A DNA stretch of 64,000 bases from Leucobacter chromiireducens (GTDB lineage Bacteria > Actinomycetota > Actinomycetes > Actinomycetales > Microbacteriaceae), in the NCBI RefSeq assembly GCF_003917135.1, contig NZ_RPDI01000007.1, positions 1-64,000 on the forward strand, in the 5' to 3' direction. A program made the translations under genes and the position numbers. The notes below the pieces were generated by a model, which was given only the letters and a program-made list of their open reading frames with translations, did not search any database and was not told the origin of the DNA. Positions 7,753-16,366 of the stretch are shown here, in pieces (the stretch's first letter is position 1; each line of letters opens with the position of its first letter).

Positions 7753-8304
7753 ATGAGCGACGCGAGCCCGGAACAGAGCCCGGAGACCGGGCCGATCGAG
7801 ACGGGTGCGCCGCGCGGGCGTCCCGCGCGGACCTACACGACGGGAACGGTGACTCGCGTGCTGCGCTGGGTTGCGGTGGGGGTGATGGTGCTCACGATCG
7901 CGGCGGCGCTGCTGAGCTACCCGAGCCTCCCCGAGGAGGTACCCGTGCACTTCGGGCTGAGCGGGGAGCCCGATGCGTGGGGGCCGAAATCGAGCATCTT
8001 CCTCCTGGTGGGCATTGGGGCAGCGGTGGTGTTCGGAGTCGCGTGGCTCTCCGCGCACCCGGCCTGGTTCAACTACCCGTCGACCGTCACCAGGGAGAAC
8101 GCGCAGGAGCACTATCGCAACGGCGAGCAGATGATGGTGTGGCTGCTCCTGTGCCTCGCGGTGCTGTTCAGCGGCATCCTGTTCAGCTCACTCGCGCCGA
8201 TCACGGTTGGCTGGCTGATCGCGGCGGCCGGCGGTGGGATCTTCGTGTCGCTCGGGGTGGGCGTCGCGAGGATGTTCCGGATCCCGGAGGCGGTGCGCGC
8301 ATGA
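7753..8304 (+). CDS. DUF1648 membrane protein
   Basis: The 183-residue protein has a polar N-terminus and about four hydrophobic helices. After the first helix comes PEEVPVHFGLSGEPDAWG, the mark of DUF1648, a domain also found in SdpI-type immunity proteins. Here only that domain and a short second half are present. The stop overlaps the photolyase start (ATGA), so the two are translationally coupled. TAGTGT stands six bases before the ATG, suggesting a leaderless message. The role is unknown; the DUF1648 assignment is firm. Confidence 0.8.
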   Translation: MSDASPEQSPETGPIETGAPRGRPARTYTTGTVTRVLRWVAVGVMVLTIAAALLSYPSLPEEVPVHFGLSGEPDAWGPKSSIFLLVGIGAAVVFGVAWLSAHPAWFNYPSTVTRENAQEHYRNGEQMMVWLLLCLAVLFSGILFSSLAPITVGWLIAAAGGGIFVSLGVGVARMFRIPEAVRA

Positions 8305-9662
8305 CCACGCTCGTGTGGCTCCGTGATGACCTCCGGACCGCCGATCACCCAGCACTCGCCGCAGCGGCCGACGACCCCGGCGGGGTGGTGGTCGCGTACG
8401 TGCTCGACGAGGAGTCGCCCGGGGTGCGGCCGCTCGGTGGCGCGGCACGGTGGTGGCTGCACCACTCGCTCCTGGCGCTCGGGGAGCGCCTGGCCGAACT
8501 CGGGGTGCCGCTCGTGCTGCGGCGGGGGGCTGCGGCGCGCGTGATTCCCGAGCTGCTCGCCGAGAGCGGCGCGAGCCGGGTGCTCTGGAACCGGCGCTAC
8601 GGCGCCGAGCGCGCGGGGGACGCCGCGCTCAAGGCGACGCTCCGTGAGCGCGGGATCGCGACGCACTCGTTCCCCGGCGGGGTACTGTTCGAGCCGGGCT
8701 CCGTGGTCACGGGGCAGGGCACGGCCTACCGCGTGTACTCGGCGTTCTGGCGCGCGTGCCTGGCCGGCCCGCCGCCAGCGGCCCCCCTTCCTGCCCCGGC
8801 AGCGCTCACCGCGGCCGAGACGCAGCCGCGCAGTGACGAGCTCACCGACTGGGCGCTGCTGCCCACCAGGCCGGACTGGGCCGGCGGCCTTGCGGCGCGG
8901 TGGGTGCCCGGCGAGGCCGCAGCGGAGGCCGGGCTCGAACGCTTCCTCACCGAGCGCGCCGAACGCTACGCCGCCGAACGCGACTTTCCGGACACCGAGT
9001 CCGGCTCGGAACTGTCGCCCCACCTGCGCTGGGGTGAGGTGAGCCCGCGCACCGTCTGGCACCGCGCGCTGTCGGCCGGGGTGGACGCCGGGATGTTCCT
9101 CTCGGAGCTGGGCTGGCGCGAGTTCGCGTGGCACACCGCGTTCCACGCGCAGGACCTCCACCGTTGCGGCCTGAACGCGCAGTTCGACGCCTTCCCCTGG
9201 CGCACGGAGCCCGGATTCGAGCTCGCCGCCTGGCAGCGCGGCGAGACCGGATTTCCGCTCGTCGACGCCGGCATGCGCGAGCTGTGGGCGACGGGGTTCA
9301 TGCACAACCGGGTGCGCATGGTGGCGGCGTCCTTCCTGACGAAGAATCTGCTCATCGACTGGCGGGTGGGCGAGGCCTGGTTCTGGGACACGCTGGTGGA
9401 CGCCGACGCGGCGAGCAACCCGTTCAACTGGCAGTGGGTGGCCGGCTGCGGCGCGGACGCCGCGCCCTACTTTCGCATCTTCAACCCGCTCACGCAGCAG
9501 CAGCGCTTCGACCCCGCGGGTGGCTACGTCGCACGGTGGGCCCCGGAGAGCCTGCTTACGCCAGAGATTGTGGATCTACGCGCGAGCCGCGCCCGGGCGC
9601 TCGCGGCCTACGATCAGGTGCGCGGCGGCGGTCAGGCTGCCGCGGGACCGAGCGCCAGCTGA
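8301..9662 (+). CDS. phr: Deoxyribodipyrimidine photo-lyase
   Basis: The protein has 453 residues, usual for class I CPD photolyases. The N-terminal Rossmann domain begins TTLVWLRDDLRTADHPAL. The C-terminal FAD domain contains LGWREFAWHTAFH, GETGFPLVDAGMRELW, MHNRVRMVAASFLTKNLLIDWR and DADAASNPFNWQWVAG, the family's flavin and Trp-chain signatures. The enzyme repairs cyclobutane pyrimidine dimers with blue light. The ATG overlaps the stop of the DUF1648 gene, and the 3' end overlaps the convergent epimerase gene by 31 bases. A cryptochrome-like role is less likely. Confidence 0.93.
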   Translation: MTTLVWLRDDLRTADHPALAAAADDPGGVVVAYVLDEESPGVRPLGGAARWWLHHSLLALGERLAELGVPLVLRRGAAARVIPELLAESGASRVLWNRRYGAERAGDAALKATLRERGIATHSFPGGVLFEPGSVVTGQGTAYRVYSAFWRACLAGPPPAAPLPAPAALTAAETQPRSDELTDWALLPTRPDWAGGLAARWVPGEAAAEAGLERFLTERAERYAAERDFPDTESGSELSPHLRWGEVSPRTVWHRALSAGVDAGMFLSELGWREFAWHTAFHAQDLHRCGLNAQFDAFPWRTEPGFELAAWQRGETGFPLVDAGMRELWATGFMHNRVRMVAASFLTKNLLIDWRVGEAWFWDTLVDADAASNPFNWQWVAGCGADAAPYFRIFNPLTQQQRFDPAGGYVARWAPESLLTPEIVDLRASRARALAAYDQVRGGGQAAAGPSAS

Positions 9663-10540
9663 ACCGCGTGCTCCGCGGTCTCCGAGGTGAAGGTGAATCC
9701 TGAGTCGAGGAGCGCTGCGGGGACAACGTTCGCGTCGGAGAGGAGCAGTGAGTCCGCGGCAGCGCGACCGAGCCCGAGGCGCAGCGCCCACCGCGGCGCC
9801 GGCACGAGGAACGGCCGGTGGAGTTCTGCGGCGAGCGCCCGACCGATCTCGTTCGCGCTCGCGGGCTTCGGCCCGGACAGGTTGACCGGGCCCGTCAGCC
9901 GATGATCGATGATGTGGCGGATCGCGCGCACCTCGTCGCGCAGCGAGATCCACGGCCAGATCTGTTCGCCGCCGCCGAGCGGGCCGCCGAGCCCGAAGCG
10001 GGTGAGCAGGATCATCGGCTTCAGGACGCTCTCGGGGTGCAGCACCGGGGCGGTGCGGATGAGCGCGAGCGGCGCCGCGTCGCCAGCCTCCCGCGCCGCG
10101 CGCTCCCACTCGGCGGAGAGCTCCGCGAGAAACGTGGTGCCGACCGCGCTGGTTTCCGTGAGGCGCTCGCCCGGCCGGTCCCCGTAGAAACCGACGGCCG
10201 AGGCGGAGACGATGTGTGGGGCGTCAGCCCCCAGCTGTCGCGCCGCCGCGGCGATCGTGCGCGTCGGGTCGAGGCGTGACGCGCGCAGTTCGCGCTGATA
10301 GCGCGGGGTCCACGGGAGGCGCCCGATGCTCGCCCCGCACAGGTTGACGATCGCGGTCGCGCCGCGAAGCAGCTCTGGATCAAGCGGCGCAGCCCCCGGC
10401 CGCCACTCCGTCTCGTCTGCGGCGCGCGGCGCGCGCCGCACCAGGCGCTCGACGGCCACGCCGTCGGCACGCAGCGCGGCGCTCAATGCCCCGCCGATCA
10501 GCCCCGATGCTCCGGCAATGATCACCCGATCCCGCTGCAT
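9632..10540 (-). CDS. TIGR01777-family NAD-dependent epimerase (YfcH-like)
   Basis: This 302-residue protein of the extended SDR type has the nucleotide-binding motif GASGLIGGAL near the N-terminus. Family signatures follow: NLCGASIG, SASAVGFYGDR (with the active-site Tyr) and WPWISLRDEV. The C-terminal part (LRLGLGRAAADSLLLSDANVVPAAL) matches the DUF1731 tail. Substrates of this family are not established; the protein is cytosolic. GGAGGAGGGG precedes the ATG. It lies 70 bases behind another SDR gene on the same strand, so the two may form one transcript. Confidence 0.88.
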   Translation of the reverse strand: MQRDRVIIAGASGLIGGALSAALRADGVAVERLVRRAPRAADETEWRPGAAPLDPELLRGATAIVNLCGASIGRLPWTPRYQRELRASRLDPTRTIAAAARQLGADAPHIVSASAVGFYGDRPGERLTETSAVGTTFLAELSAEWERAAREAGDAAPLALIRTAPVLHPESVLKPMILLTRFGLGGPLGGGEQIWPWISLRDEVRAIRHIIDHRLTGPVNLSGPKPASANEIGRALAAELHRPFLVPAPRWALRLGLGRAAADSLLLSDANVVPAALLDSGFTFTSETAEHAVQLALGPAAA

Positions 10541-10610
10541 AGCCCCTCCTCCGTGCCCATCGCCGCGGCGCGGTGACCGCCCCGCGGTGGGCTTCAGCGT
10601 ACTCGCTCAG

Positions 10611-11315
10611 CTAGAACCGGTCATCCAGGATCGCCGGGAGCACCAGTTCGCGCACGAACGTGGCACTCGACAGGCCGAGCACCGTGCGCACCACGTCGAC
10701 CACGTCGTGGACCGGGATGAGGGTGCCCGCCCCGCGCTGCGCTGCGGTCTCGCGCGGCACCGACAGTTCGTCCTCGGTGTTGAGGTAGCCGAGCTGCAGC
10801 GTGGTCACGGCGAGCCGGTCCTGGCGGTAGTGCTCGCGCAGCGCGTCAGCGATCCCGTTCAGCGCCGTCTTCGACGCGCCAAATGCGAGCTCTGGCCGCC
10901 CGCTCCGCGGCAGCGCGGAGGTCGAGCCGGTGAGAATTACGCGCGGCCGGGCGCTGCCGAGGAGCCGCGGCAGCAGACGCTGAAGCAGGAGGAGGGGACC
11001 AGCGATGTTCGCTGCGAGGAGGCCGAGGGTGGTCTCGTCGCGCTCCTCGGTGAAGCGGTACTCGTCGCTGAACGCCGCGGGTTCCCACACGCCGAGGTTG
11101 TAGAGCACGGCGTCGAGCGTCGCTGGCGCGGCCGCGGCGACGGCGTCGGCCGCCGCTCCGGGATCGCTGAAGTCGGCCGCGATCCAGCGCTCCGGGTGCG
11201 ACGCGGCCTGCGGCACGGCGCGTGCGACGCCCCACACCTCGTGCCCGTCGGCGGTGAGGGCGGTCATGAGTGCTCGGCCGAGACCGCGGCTCGCGCCGAC
11301 GAGGAGAATACGCAT
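10611..11315 (-). CDS. Short-chain dehydrogenase-like protein with Phe at the catalytic Tyr
   Basis: The 234-residue Rossmann protein has the cofactor loop GASRGLGRAL at the N-terminus and a Ser in LTGSTSAL at about residue 132. The expected YxxxK reads FGASK (Phe145 to Lys149), so the usual catalytic Tyr is replaced. Binding of NAD(P) should persist but normal dehydrogenase chemistry is doubtful. A dedicated domain for another function is not seen. The start is the ATG at 11315, with CATACT seven bases upstream, resembling leaderless starts elsewhere in the window. Confidence 0.85.
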   Translation of the reverse strand: MRILLVGASRGLGRALMTALTADGHEVWGVARAVPQAASHPERWIAADFSDPGAAADAVAAAAPATLDAVLYNLGVWEPAAFSDEYRFTEERDETTLGLLAANIAGPLLLLQRLLPRLLGSARPRVILTGSTSALPRSGRPELAFGASKTALNGIADALREHYRQDRLAVTTLQLGYLNTEDELSVPRETAAQRGAGTLIPVHDVVDVVRTVLGLSSATFVRELVLPAILDDRF

Positions 11316-11367
11316 GGATCGCAGTATGGCACAGCCGTCCTCGCGCGCGGCGTGGTGCCGGTGCGGC

Positions 11368-12024
11368 TCAGTGCGTCGGTGTGCGATCGGTCGCGGCGAT
11401 CTGCGCGCGAAGCTCGGTGACGAGCGCCGTGAAGTGCGCGTTGCACGCGTCGATCTCGCGGTTCAGGGCGGTGCGCCCGCGTGCGCTGGGCGCGCGCTCG
11501 AGCTCCAGCGCCTGATCGCGCACGCGGTCGAGCTGCAGCGCGATGCTCGCAACGCTCCGCAGCGCGTCGGCCGTGTCGGCGCTCGCCGCGAGGAACTCCA
11601 CCCACCGGCCGAGCGCGCGCGAGAGCAACTGTCGCTCGGCGACCACCCGCTCGCGGAGCGCCGCAAGCTCGGCTGGCCAGGCGGGCTCGGGCAGATCGGG
11701 ATCGAGGCCCGAGAGGCTGCGCGGCACGACGGTGCCGCGCGCGATCTCGCTCTGCTCGTCGTCGGCGAGGTCGTGGAGGAACTCGGTGAGGGCCAGCCGC
11801 GTGACCGGCGCCCAGCGGCGGGCGGTGGAGCGCGCCACCACGCGGTCGACGACGAGCACGGTGAGCAGGAACGTGACGAGGCCGGCGGCGAGCCCGGACA
11901 GGACGACGAGGTCCTGCCAGATGCCGGTGGCGACGTCGAGCCAGATCACCACGACGATGACGGCGAGGCCGCCGAGCACCCCGGCGATGCGGATGGCGCG
12001 CCTGCGCGGGAAATCCTGGCTCAT
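11368..12024 (-). CDS. Two-helix membrane protein with a long cytoplasmic coil
   Basis: The 218-residue protein has two hydrophobic helices near the N-terminus (about residues 11-33 and 37-58). A mainly helical, charged region of about 150 residues follows, probably cytoplasmic. The ATG at 12024 is preceded by AGGAGGC at good spacing, so a longer frame from 12132 is not used. It diverges from the copper ATPase gene. I do not recognise the family. Confidence 0.7.
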   Translation of the reverse strand: MSQDFPRRRAIRIAGVLGGLAVIVVVIWLDVATGIWQDLVVLSGLAAGLVTFLLTVLVVDRVVARSTARRWAPVTRLALTEFLHDLADDEQSEIARGTVVPRSLSGLDPDLPEPAWPAELAALRERVVAERQLLSRALGRWVEFLAASADTADALRSVASIALQLDRVRDQALELERAPSARGRTALNREIDACNAHFTALVTELRAQIAATDRTPTH

Positions 12025-12147
12025 AGTGCCTCCTGGCGGGGATCGGGGTGCCTCCACCCTAGTCCGCTCCGGTCGGCGGAGCGGACTAGACCGGAGCATC
12101 GGCGGAAGGCAGAATGGCTGGTAAGGCGGCAAAAACGAGCAAGCGGG

Positions 12148-12166
12148 AATACCCCCAGGGGGTATT
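12148..12166. promoter_or_regulatory. CsoR-type copper operator
   Basis: AATACCCCCAGGGGGTATT is a perfect 19-bp palindrome with a central A, 56 bases before the CopB start. TACCCCC/GGGGGTA tracts are the known binding pattern of CsoR/RcnR-family repressors, which release DNA on binding Cu(I) or a related metal. No csoR gene lies in this window. Confidence 0.65.
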
Positions 12167-12221
12167 TCGTTGCACTGGGAGCCGGGCAGCCACGCTCGGT
12201 CCGATGAGGAAAGGGATGACG

Positions 12222-14399
12222 ATGACCGACACCCACACGCCGCACCCGGATGCGCACGCCGGCCATGATGCGCACGCTGATCACGCGGGGGATACCGCGC
12301 ACGCCGATCACGACGCGCACGCCGATCACGACGCGCACGATGCGCACGCCGGCCACGGATCGCACGGCGGCCATGGTGACCACGTCGCCCAGTTCCGGCG
12401 CCTGTTCTGGATCATGCTCGCGCTCGCGATCCCGACGGCCGCGCTCTCCGGCATGTTCGCGATGATTCTTGGCTACGAGCTGCCCGCCTGGCCGTGGCTG
12501 ACCTGGGTGCCACCGATCCTCGGCACCGTCATGTACGTGTGGGGTGGCCGGCCGTTCCTGAGCGGCGCGGTCGACGAGATCCGTGCGCGGAAGCCCGGCA
12601 TGATGCTCCTGATCGGCCTCGCGATCACCGTGGCGTTCCTCGCATCGTGGGGCGCCAGCCTCGGCCTCCTCGATCACCAGCTCGACTTCTGGTGGGAGCT
12701 CGCCCTGCTGATCGTCATCATGCTGCTCGGGCACTGGGTGGAGATGCGCTCGCTCGCGCAAACCACCTCGGCGCTCGACTCGCTCGCCGCCCTGCTCCCG
12801 GACACCGCGGAGCGCGTGGAAGACGGCGAGATCGTCGTCGTCGCCCCCAGTGAACTGCGCGTTGGCGACCTGGTCGTGGTGCGGCCGGGCGCGAGCGTGC
12901 CGGCCGACGGCCGGGTCGTTGCGGGGCGCGCGGCCATGGACGAGTCGATGGTGACGGGCGAATCGCGCACGGTCACCCGCGAGCCGGGGGACCGCGTCAC
13001 CGCGGGCACGGTCGCCACGGACTCCGGACTGCGCGTCGAGGTCACCGCGACGGGCGACGATACGGCGCTCGCCGGGATCCAGCGCCTCGTCACGGAGGCG
13101 CAGAACTCGTCCTCGCGCGCGCAGCGCCTCGCCGACACGGCGGCGGGGTGGCTGTTCTGGTTCGCCCTCGGGGCCGCGGTGCTCACGGCGATCGCTTGGA
13201 CCCTCTTCGGCCAGCCGGACGAGGCCGTCGTGCGCACCATCACCGTGCTCGTGATCGCGTGCCCGCACGCGCTTGGCCTCGCGATCCCGCTCGTCGTGTC
13301 GATCGCGACGGAGCGCGCGGCGCGCGGCGGGGTGCTCGTGAAGGATCGACTCGCCCTCGAGAGCATGCGCGTCGTCGACGCCGTGCTGTTCGACAAGACC
13401 GGAACGCTCACGAAGGGTGAGCCGACGGTGTCCGAGGTGGCCATCGCCGAGGCGAGCGGCGGACTCGACGCGGACGGCGTGCTCGCGCTCGCCGCAGCGG
13501 CCGAGGCGGAGAGCGAGCACCCGCTCGCGAAGGCGATCGTGCGAGCTGCGCGGGATCGGGGCCTTGCGGTTCCGGCGTCCTCGGGCTTCGCGTCGTCGCC
13601 CGCGGTCGGGGTGACCGCGACCGTGGACGGCGCGCGCATTCGCGTGGGCGGGCCCTACCTGCTCGCCGAGGAGGGGGTCGAGGAGTTGTCGGCCGTCGTG
13701 CCGTGGCGCGAGCGGGGCGCGATCATCCTGCACGTGCTGCGGGACGGCGTGGTGGTCGGCGCGCTCGCGCTGAGCGATGAGATCCGCCCGGAGTCGCGTG
13801 AAGCGGTTGACGCGCTCCACGCGCTCGGGGTCAGTGTCGTGATGATTACGGGCGACGCCCCGGCGGTGGCGCACACCGTGGCGGCCGAGCTCGGTATCGA
13901 TCGCGTGTTCGCTGGCGTGCGGCCGGAGGACAAGGCGGCGAAGGTGCAGGAGCTGCAGGCCGAGGGGCGGCGCGTGGCGATGGTGGGCGACGGCGTGAAC
14001 GATGCGCCGGCGCTCGCGCAGGCCGACGTTGGGCTCGCGATCGGCGCGGGAACGGACGTGGCGATCGCCTCGGCCGGCGTGATCCTCGCGAGCGACGATC
14101 CGCGTTCGGTGCTGTCGGTGATCCGGCTGTCGCAGGCTGCCTACCGCAAGATGCGGCAGAACCTGTGGTGGGCGGCTGGCTACAACCTGGTGTCGGTGCC
14201 GCTCGCAGCCGGCGTGCTGGCTCCCATCGGGTTCGTGCTGCCGATGTCGGTTGGCGCAATCCTGATGTCGCTGTCGACCATCGTGGTGGCGCTCAACGCG
14301 CAGCTGCTGCGCCGGCTCGACCTGCGCCCGGATGTGGTGACGCGCGAGATTCTCGACTCGGCGCCCCCGGCCACGGCCCAGGCTCCGGTCCCGGCCTAG
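12222..14399 (+). CDS. copB: CopB-type copper-exporting P-type ATPase
   Basis: The 725-residue P1B-type ATPase has a His/Asp-rich N-terminus (about residues 1-50) in place of Cys-type metal-binding domains. The membrane metal motif is CPH (Cys347, in ACPHALGLAIP), the mark of CopB-type pumps. Other signatures are DESMVTGES, the phosphorylated Asp391 in DKTGTLTKG, the HP motif in ESEHPLAKAI and GDGVNDAPAL. The last helices hold YN and MSxST. The pump moves copper out of the cell with ATP. ATG 12222 is chosen because AGGAAAGGG lies upstream; ATG 12204 and 12216 are in frame. A CsoR-like palindrome precedes it. Confidence 0.92.
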   Translation: MTDTHTPHPDAHAGHDAHADHAGDTAHADHDAHADHDAHDAHAGHGSHGGHGDHVAQFRRLFWIMLALAIPTAALSGMFAMILGYELPAWPWLTWVPPILGTVMYVWGGRPFLSGAVDEIRARKPGMMLLIGLAITVAFLASWGASLGLLDHQLDFWWELALLIVIMLLGHWVEMRSLAQTTSALDSLAALLPDTAERVEDGEIVVVAPSELRVGDLVVVRPGASVPADGRVVAGRAAMDESMVTGESRTVTREPGDRVTAGTVATDSGLRVEVTATGDDTALAGIQRLVTEAQNSSSRAQRLADTAAGWLFWFALGAAVLTAIAWTLFGQPDEAVVRTITVLVIACPHALGLAIPLVVSIATERAARGGVLVKDRLALESMRVVDAVLFDKTGTLTKGEPTVSEVAIAEASGGLDADGVLALAAAAEAESEHPLAKAIVRAARDRGLAVPASSGFASSPAVGVTATVDGARIRVGGPYLLAEEGVEELSAVVPWRERGAIILHVLRDGVVVGALALSDEIRPESREAVDALHALGVSVVMITGDAPAVAHTVAAELGIDRVFAGVRPEDKAAKVQELQAEGRRVAMVGDGVNDAPALAQADVGLAIGAGTDVAIASAGVILASDDPRSVLSVIRLSQAAYRKMRQNLWWAAGYNLVSVPLAAGVLAPIGFVLPMSVGAILMSLSTIVVALNAQLLRRLDLRPDVVTREILDSAPPATAQAPVPA

Positions 14400-14443
14400 G
14401 CTCCGGCTGGCCCCGCCCCCGCCCCCCCAAATCGCAGCGACTC

Positions 14444-14474
14444 TGATTCGGATCTGGGCCCCCGATCCGGATCA
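14444..14474. terminator. Hairpin between convergent genes
   Basis: GATTCGGATC pairs with GATCCGGATC (one G-T pair) around a C-rich loop, between the ends of the copper ATPase and FBP-domain genes. There is no T-run, so a terminator role is probable but not certain. Confidence 0.35.
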
Positions 14475-14566
14475 ACCCCGCACTAAATGGGAGATTGGAC
14501 CGGAGTGAGCAAGGGCTGCGGGCGGGGGCGGTGGGCCCGGGTGCGGGCGGGGGCCGGGGCGGCAGG

Positions 14567-14584
14567 CCCCGGGCTAGCCCGGGG
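14567..14584. repeat. Perfect 18-bp palindrome over a stop codon
   Basis: CCCCGGGCTAGCCCGGGG is fully symmetric and contains the stop codon of the FBP-domain gene. It could form a hairpin at the end of that message. Confidence 0.5.
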
Positions 14585-15068
14585 TGAGGACTCCGTCGAT
14601 GAACGCGGCCGCGCGGGACGCGAGCTCCGCGCGGTGCGCGGCGACGAGCTCCTCCGCCGGCGGATCGAGCGGCGTGAGCGGTCGGAGCGCGTTGACGCGC
14701 GCGTTGCAGTCGAGATCGACGCAGAGGTACGTGCCGATGGTCGACATGCGGCGCTCGGCGAGCCCGGTCGGCGCGACGAAGAGCGACACCTGCTCGAAGC
14801 GGCGCGGGATCCGGCAGAGCTCGCACATCACCGCGCGGCCAGCCGCGGTGCGGGTGCGCGTGGTGGTGAGCATGATCCCGCGCAGCGGGCCGCCGTGCGC
14901 GGTGAACAGGTAGCCGCGCTGCAGGGCGCTCGGGTCGCGCCAGCCGAGGAAGTCGCGCTCGCTCCAGGCCGGCCGCGGCGGGCGGGCCGACATGCGCACG
15001 GTGCGCCGGGTCGGCTGGTCGATGTTGCCGAGCGCGGCGCGAAGCTCGCTCAGGGTGTGCGGGGGCAC
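14574..15068 (-). CDS. FBP-domain zinc-finger protein (FusB-like, EF-G binding)
   Basis: The 164-residue protein carries the treble-clef zinc finger of the FBP_C family. One Cys pair is in MCELCRIPRRF and the other in YLCVDLDCNARVNAL. In FusB/FusC of staphylococci this finger binds elongation factor G and frees it from fusidic-acid-stalled ribosomes; actinobacterial members are mostly untested. The GTG start has AAGGAGAG in front. It is divergent from a TetR gene, with a clean operator between. A role in ribosome rescue is inferred from family only. Confidence 0.8.
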   Translation of the reverse strand: MPPHTLSELRAALGNIDQPTRRTVRMSARPPRPAWSERDFLGWRDPSALQRGYLFTAHGGPLRGIMLTTTRTRTAAGRAVMCELCRIPRRFEQVSLFVAPTGLAERRMSTIGTYLCVDLDCNARVNALRPLTPLDPPAEELVAAHRAELASRAAAFIDGVLTPG

Positions 15069-15085
15069 TGGCTCTCCTTCGGTTA

Positions 15086-15107
15086 AATCTGTACGACTGT
15101 ACAGATT
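15086..15107. promoter_or_regulatory. Operator of the divergent TetR regulator
   Basis: Arms AATCTGTAC and GTACAGATT are perfect 9-bp inverted repeats around GACT. They lie midway between the divergent FBP-domain and TetR starts. This is the usual size and place of a TetR-family site controlling both genes. Confidence 0.7.
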
Positions 15108-15149
15108 AGTGGACTAGGCTGGATTCGTCCACCGGGGAAGCGAGGATCC

Positions 15150-15692
15150 ATGGCCTACCTGCCACGCGAGGAGCGCCGCGCTGCGATGATCGACGCCGCG
15201 CTCGCGGTGATCCGCGCCGACGGTTTCGCCGCGGTGTCGGCCCGCTCGGTCGCGCAGGCGGTGGGCGGCTCGCCGGGGCTCGTGCACCAGCACTTCGCCT
15301 CGGTCACCGAGCTCACCGGGCTCGCCTGGCGGCACTACGTCGCGGGGAACCTCGCGGAGTTCTCCGCTGCGGTCGGGGGAGCGGGGGCCGCGGCCGTTCC
15401 CGAGTTCTTCGCGAACCACCTGGACGAGGACCGCGCGGCGGAGCTCGGGCTCTGGGCCGACGCGCTGGCGCACGCGCTGCGGGTGCCGGAGTTCGGCGAG
15501 GTCTTCGCCGGCACCCTCGCGGAGCTCGTCGACGCGCTGCGCGGGGCCGATCCCGATCTGACGGAGCCCGAGGCGGATCGGGTGGTGCTCCTTGGCATCG
15601 CGCTCGCCGGCATGCGCCGGGTGGCACCGGAGCGCTACGGCGTCGCGCGCGTCGTCGAGATCGTCGGCGCGGAGCGGGGCGTGACCCAGTAG
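15150..15692 (+). CDS. TetR-family transcriptional regulator
   Basis: The 180-residue protein has an N-terminal helix-turn-helix typical of TetR (FAAVSARSVAQAVGGSPGLVHQHF) and a helical ligand-binding domain. The sequence VHQHFASVTEL corresponds to the recognition helix end, and family members with this form are close to the BetI-like C-terminal class. AAGCGAGGATCC precedes the ATG. A 9-4-9 palindrome upstream is the likely site for autorepression and control of the FBP-domain gene. Ligand unknown. Confidence 0.88.
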   Translation: MAYLPREERRAAMIDAALAVIRADGFAAVSARSVAQAVGGSPGLVHQHFASVTELTGLAWRHYVAGNLAEFSAAVGGAGAAAVPEFFANHLDEDRAAELGLWADALAHALRVPEFGEVFAGTLAELVDALRGADPDLTEPEADRVVLLGIALAGMRRVAPERYGVARVVEIVGAERGVTQ

Positions 15693-15742
15693 CGCGCGTC
15701 GCGTGCAGGCGTCCTTCAGCTTTCGCTGACACGATACCGGGT

Positions 15743-16366
15743 ATGGGTATCTCAGCCGCGCGTGTGCGCCCCGTCCTCGTTGCCACGGCGATCGCCGCGA
15801 CCGTGCTGCTCGCCGGCTGTTCGGCCGCGCCGGGGGCCGGCCAGTCGGCCGCCGCGAGCGAGAGCACGGGCGCTGCCGCGGGCGCCGCCGCCGTGCTGGC
15901 CGAGCTCGGCATCGACGCGAGCGACCCGGTTGCGCTCGTCGACGGACTCGAATCGCTGCCGGTCGCTGACCGGCCGGAGGGGTTTGTCGCGCAGGTCATG
16001 CCGACGGAAGTGAAGGTGCAGCCCGAGCAGGCCGGTGAACTCATCGTCCCGGTCGCGGACGACCAGTTCTATCTCTCGGTCGCGCCCTACCGCACGCAGA
16101 CGCACCCCTGCACGTTCCACGTGCCGACGTCCTGCCTCGGCGAGCTGCAGAACACCGAGATCCAGCTCCGGATCACCGACGCGGCGAGCGGGAACGTGAT
16201 CGTCGACGAGGCGCGCACCACGGCGGACAACGGCTTCACCGGCGTGTGGCTGCCGCGCGACGGCGAGTTCACCGTCGAGATCACCGCGGACGGCGAGACC
16301 GCAACGGAGACCGTGCGCACGGGGGCGGAAGACCCCACCTGCATCACCACGCTGCAGCTCAGCTAG
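15743..16366 (+). CDS. cueP: CueP-like copper-binding lipoprotein
   Basis: The 207-residue protein starts with a lipoprotein signal peptide ending LLAGC, so Cys at about residue 26 should be lipid-modified and exported. The mature part matches CueP as I know it: YRTQTHPCTFHVPTSCLGELQ, NGFTGVWLPRD and a C-terminal DPTCITTLQL. The conserved Cys residues are the copper ligands in Salmonella CueP, which delivers or buffers periplasmic copper. It lies about 1.3 kb after the copper ATPase gene. No Shine-Dalgarno is evident; a short palindrome ATACC-G-GGTAT ends at the ATG. The stop overlaps the LysR gene by 4 bases. Confidence 0.85.
   Translation: MGISAARVRPVLVATAIAATVLLAGCSAAPGAGQSAAASESTGAAAGAAAVLAELGIDASDPVALVDGLESLPVADRPEGFVAQVMPTEVKVQPEQAGELIVPVADDQFYLSVAPYRTQTHPCTFHVPTSCLGELQNTEIQLRITDAASGNVIVDEARTTADNGFTGVWLPRDGEFTVEITADGETATETVRTGAEDPTCITTLQLS

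Noticed and set aside
12021-13874. Long minus-strand frame over copB
   Set aside because: It is a shadow of the ATPase, whose motifs are certain.
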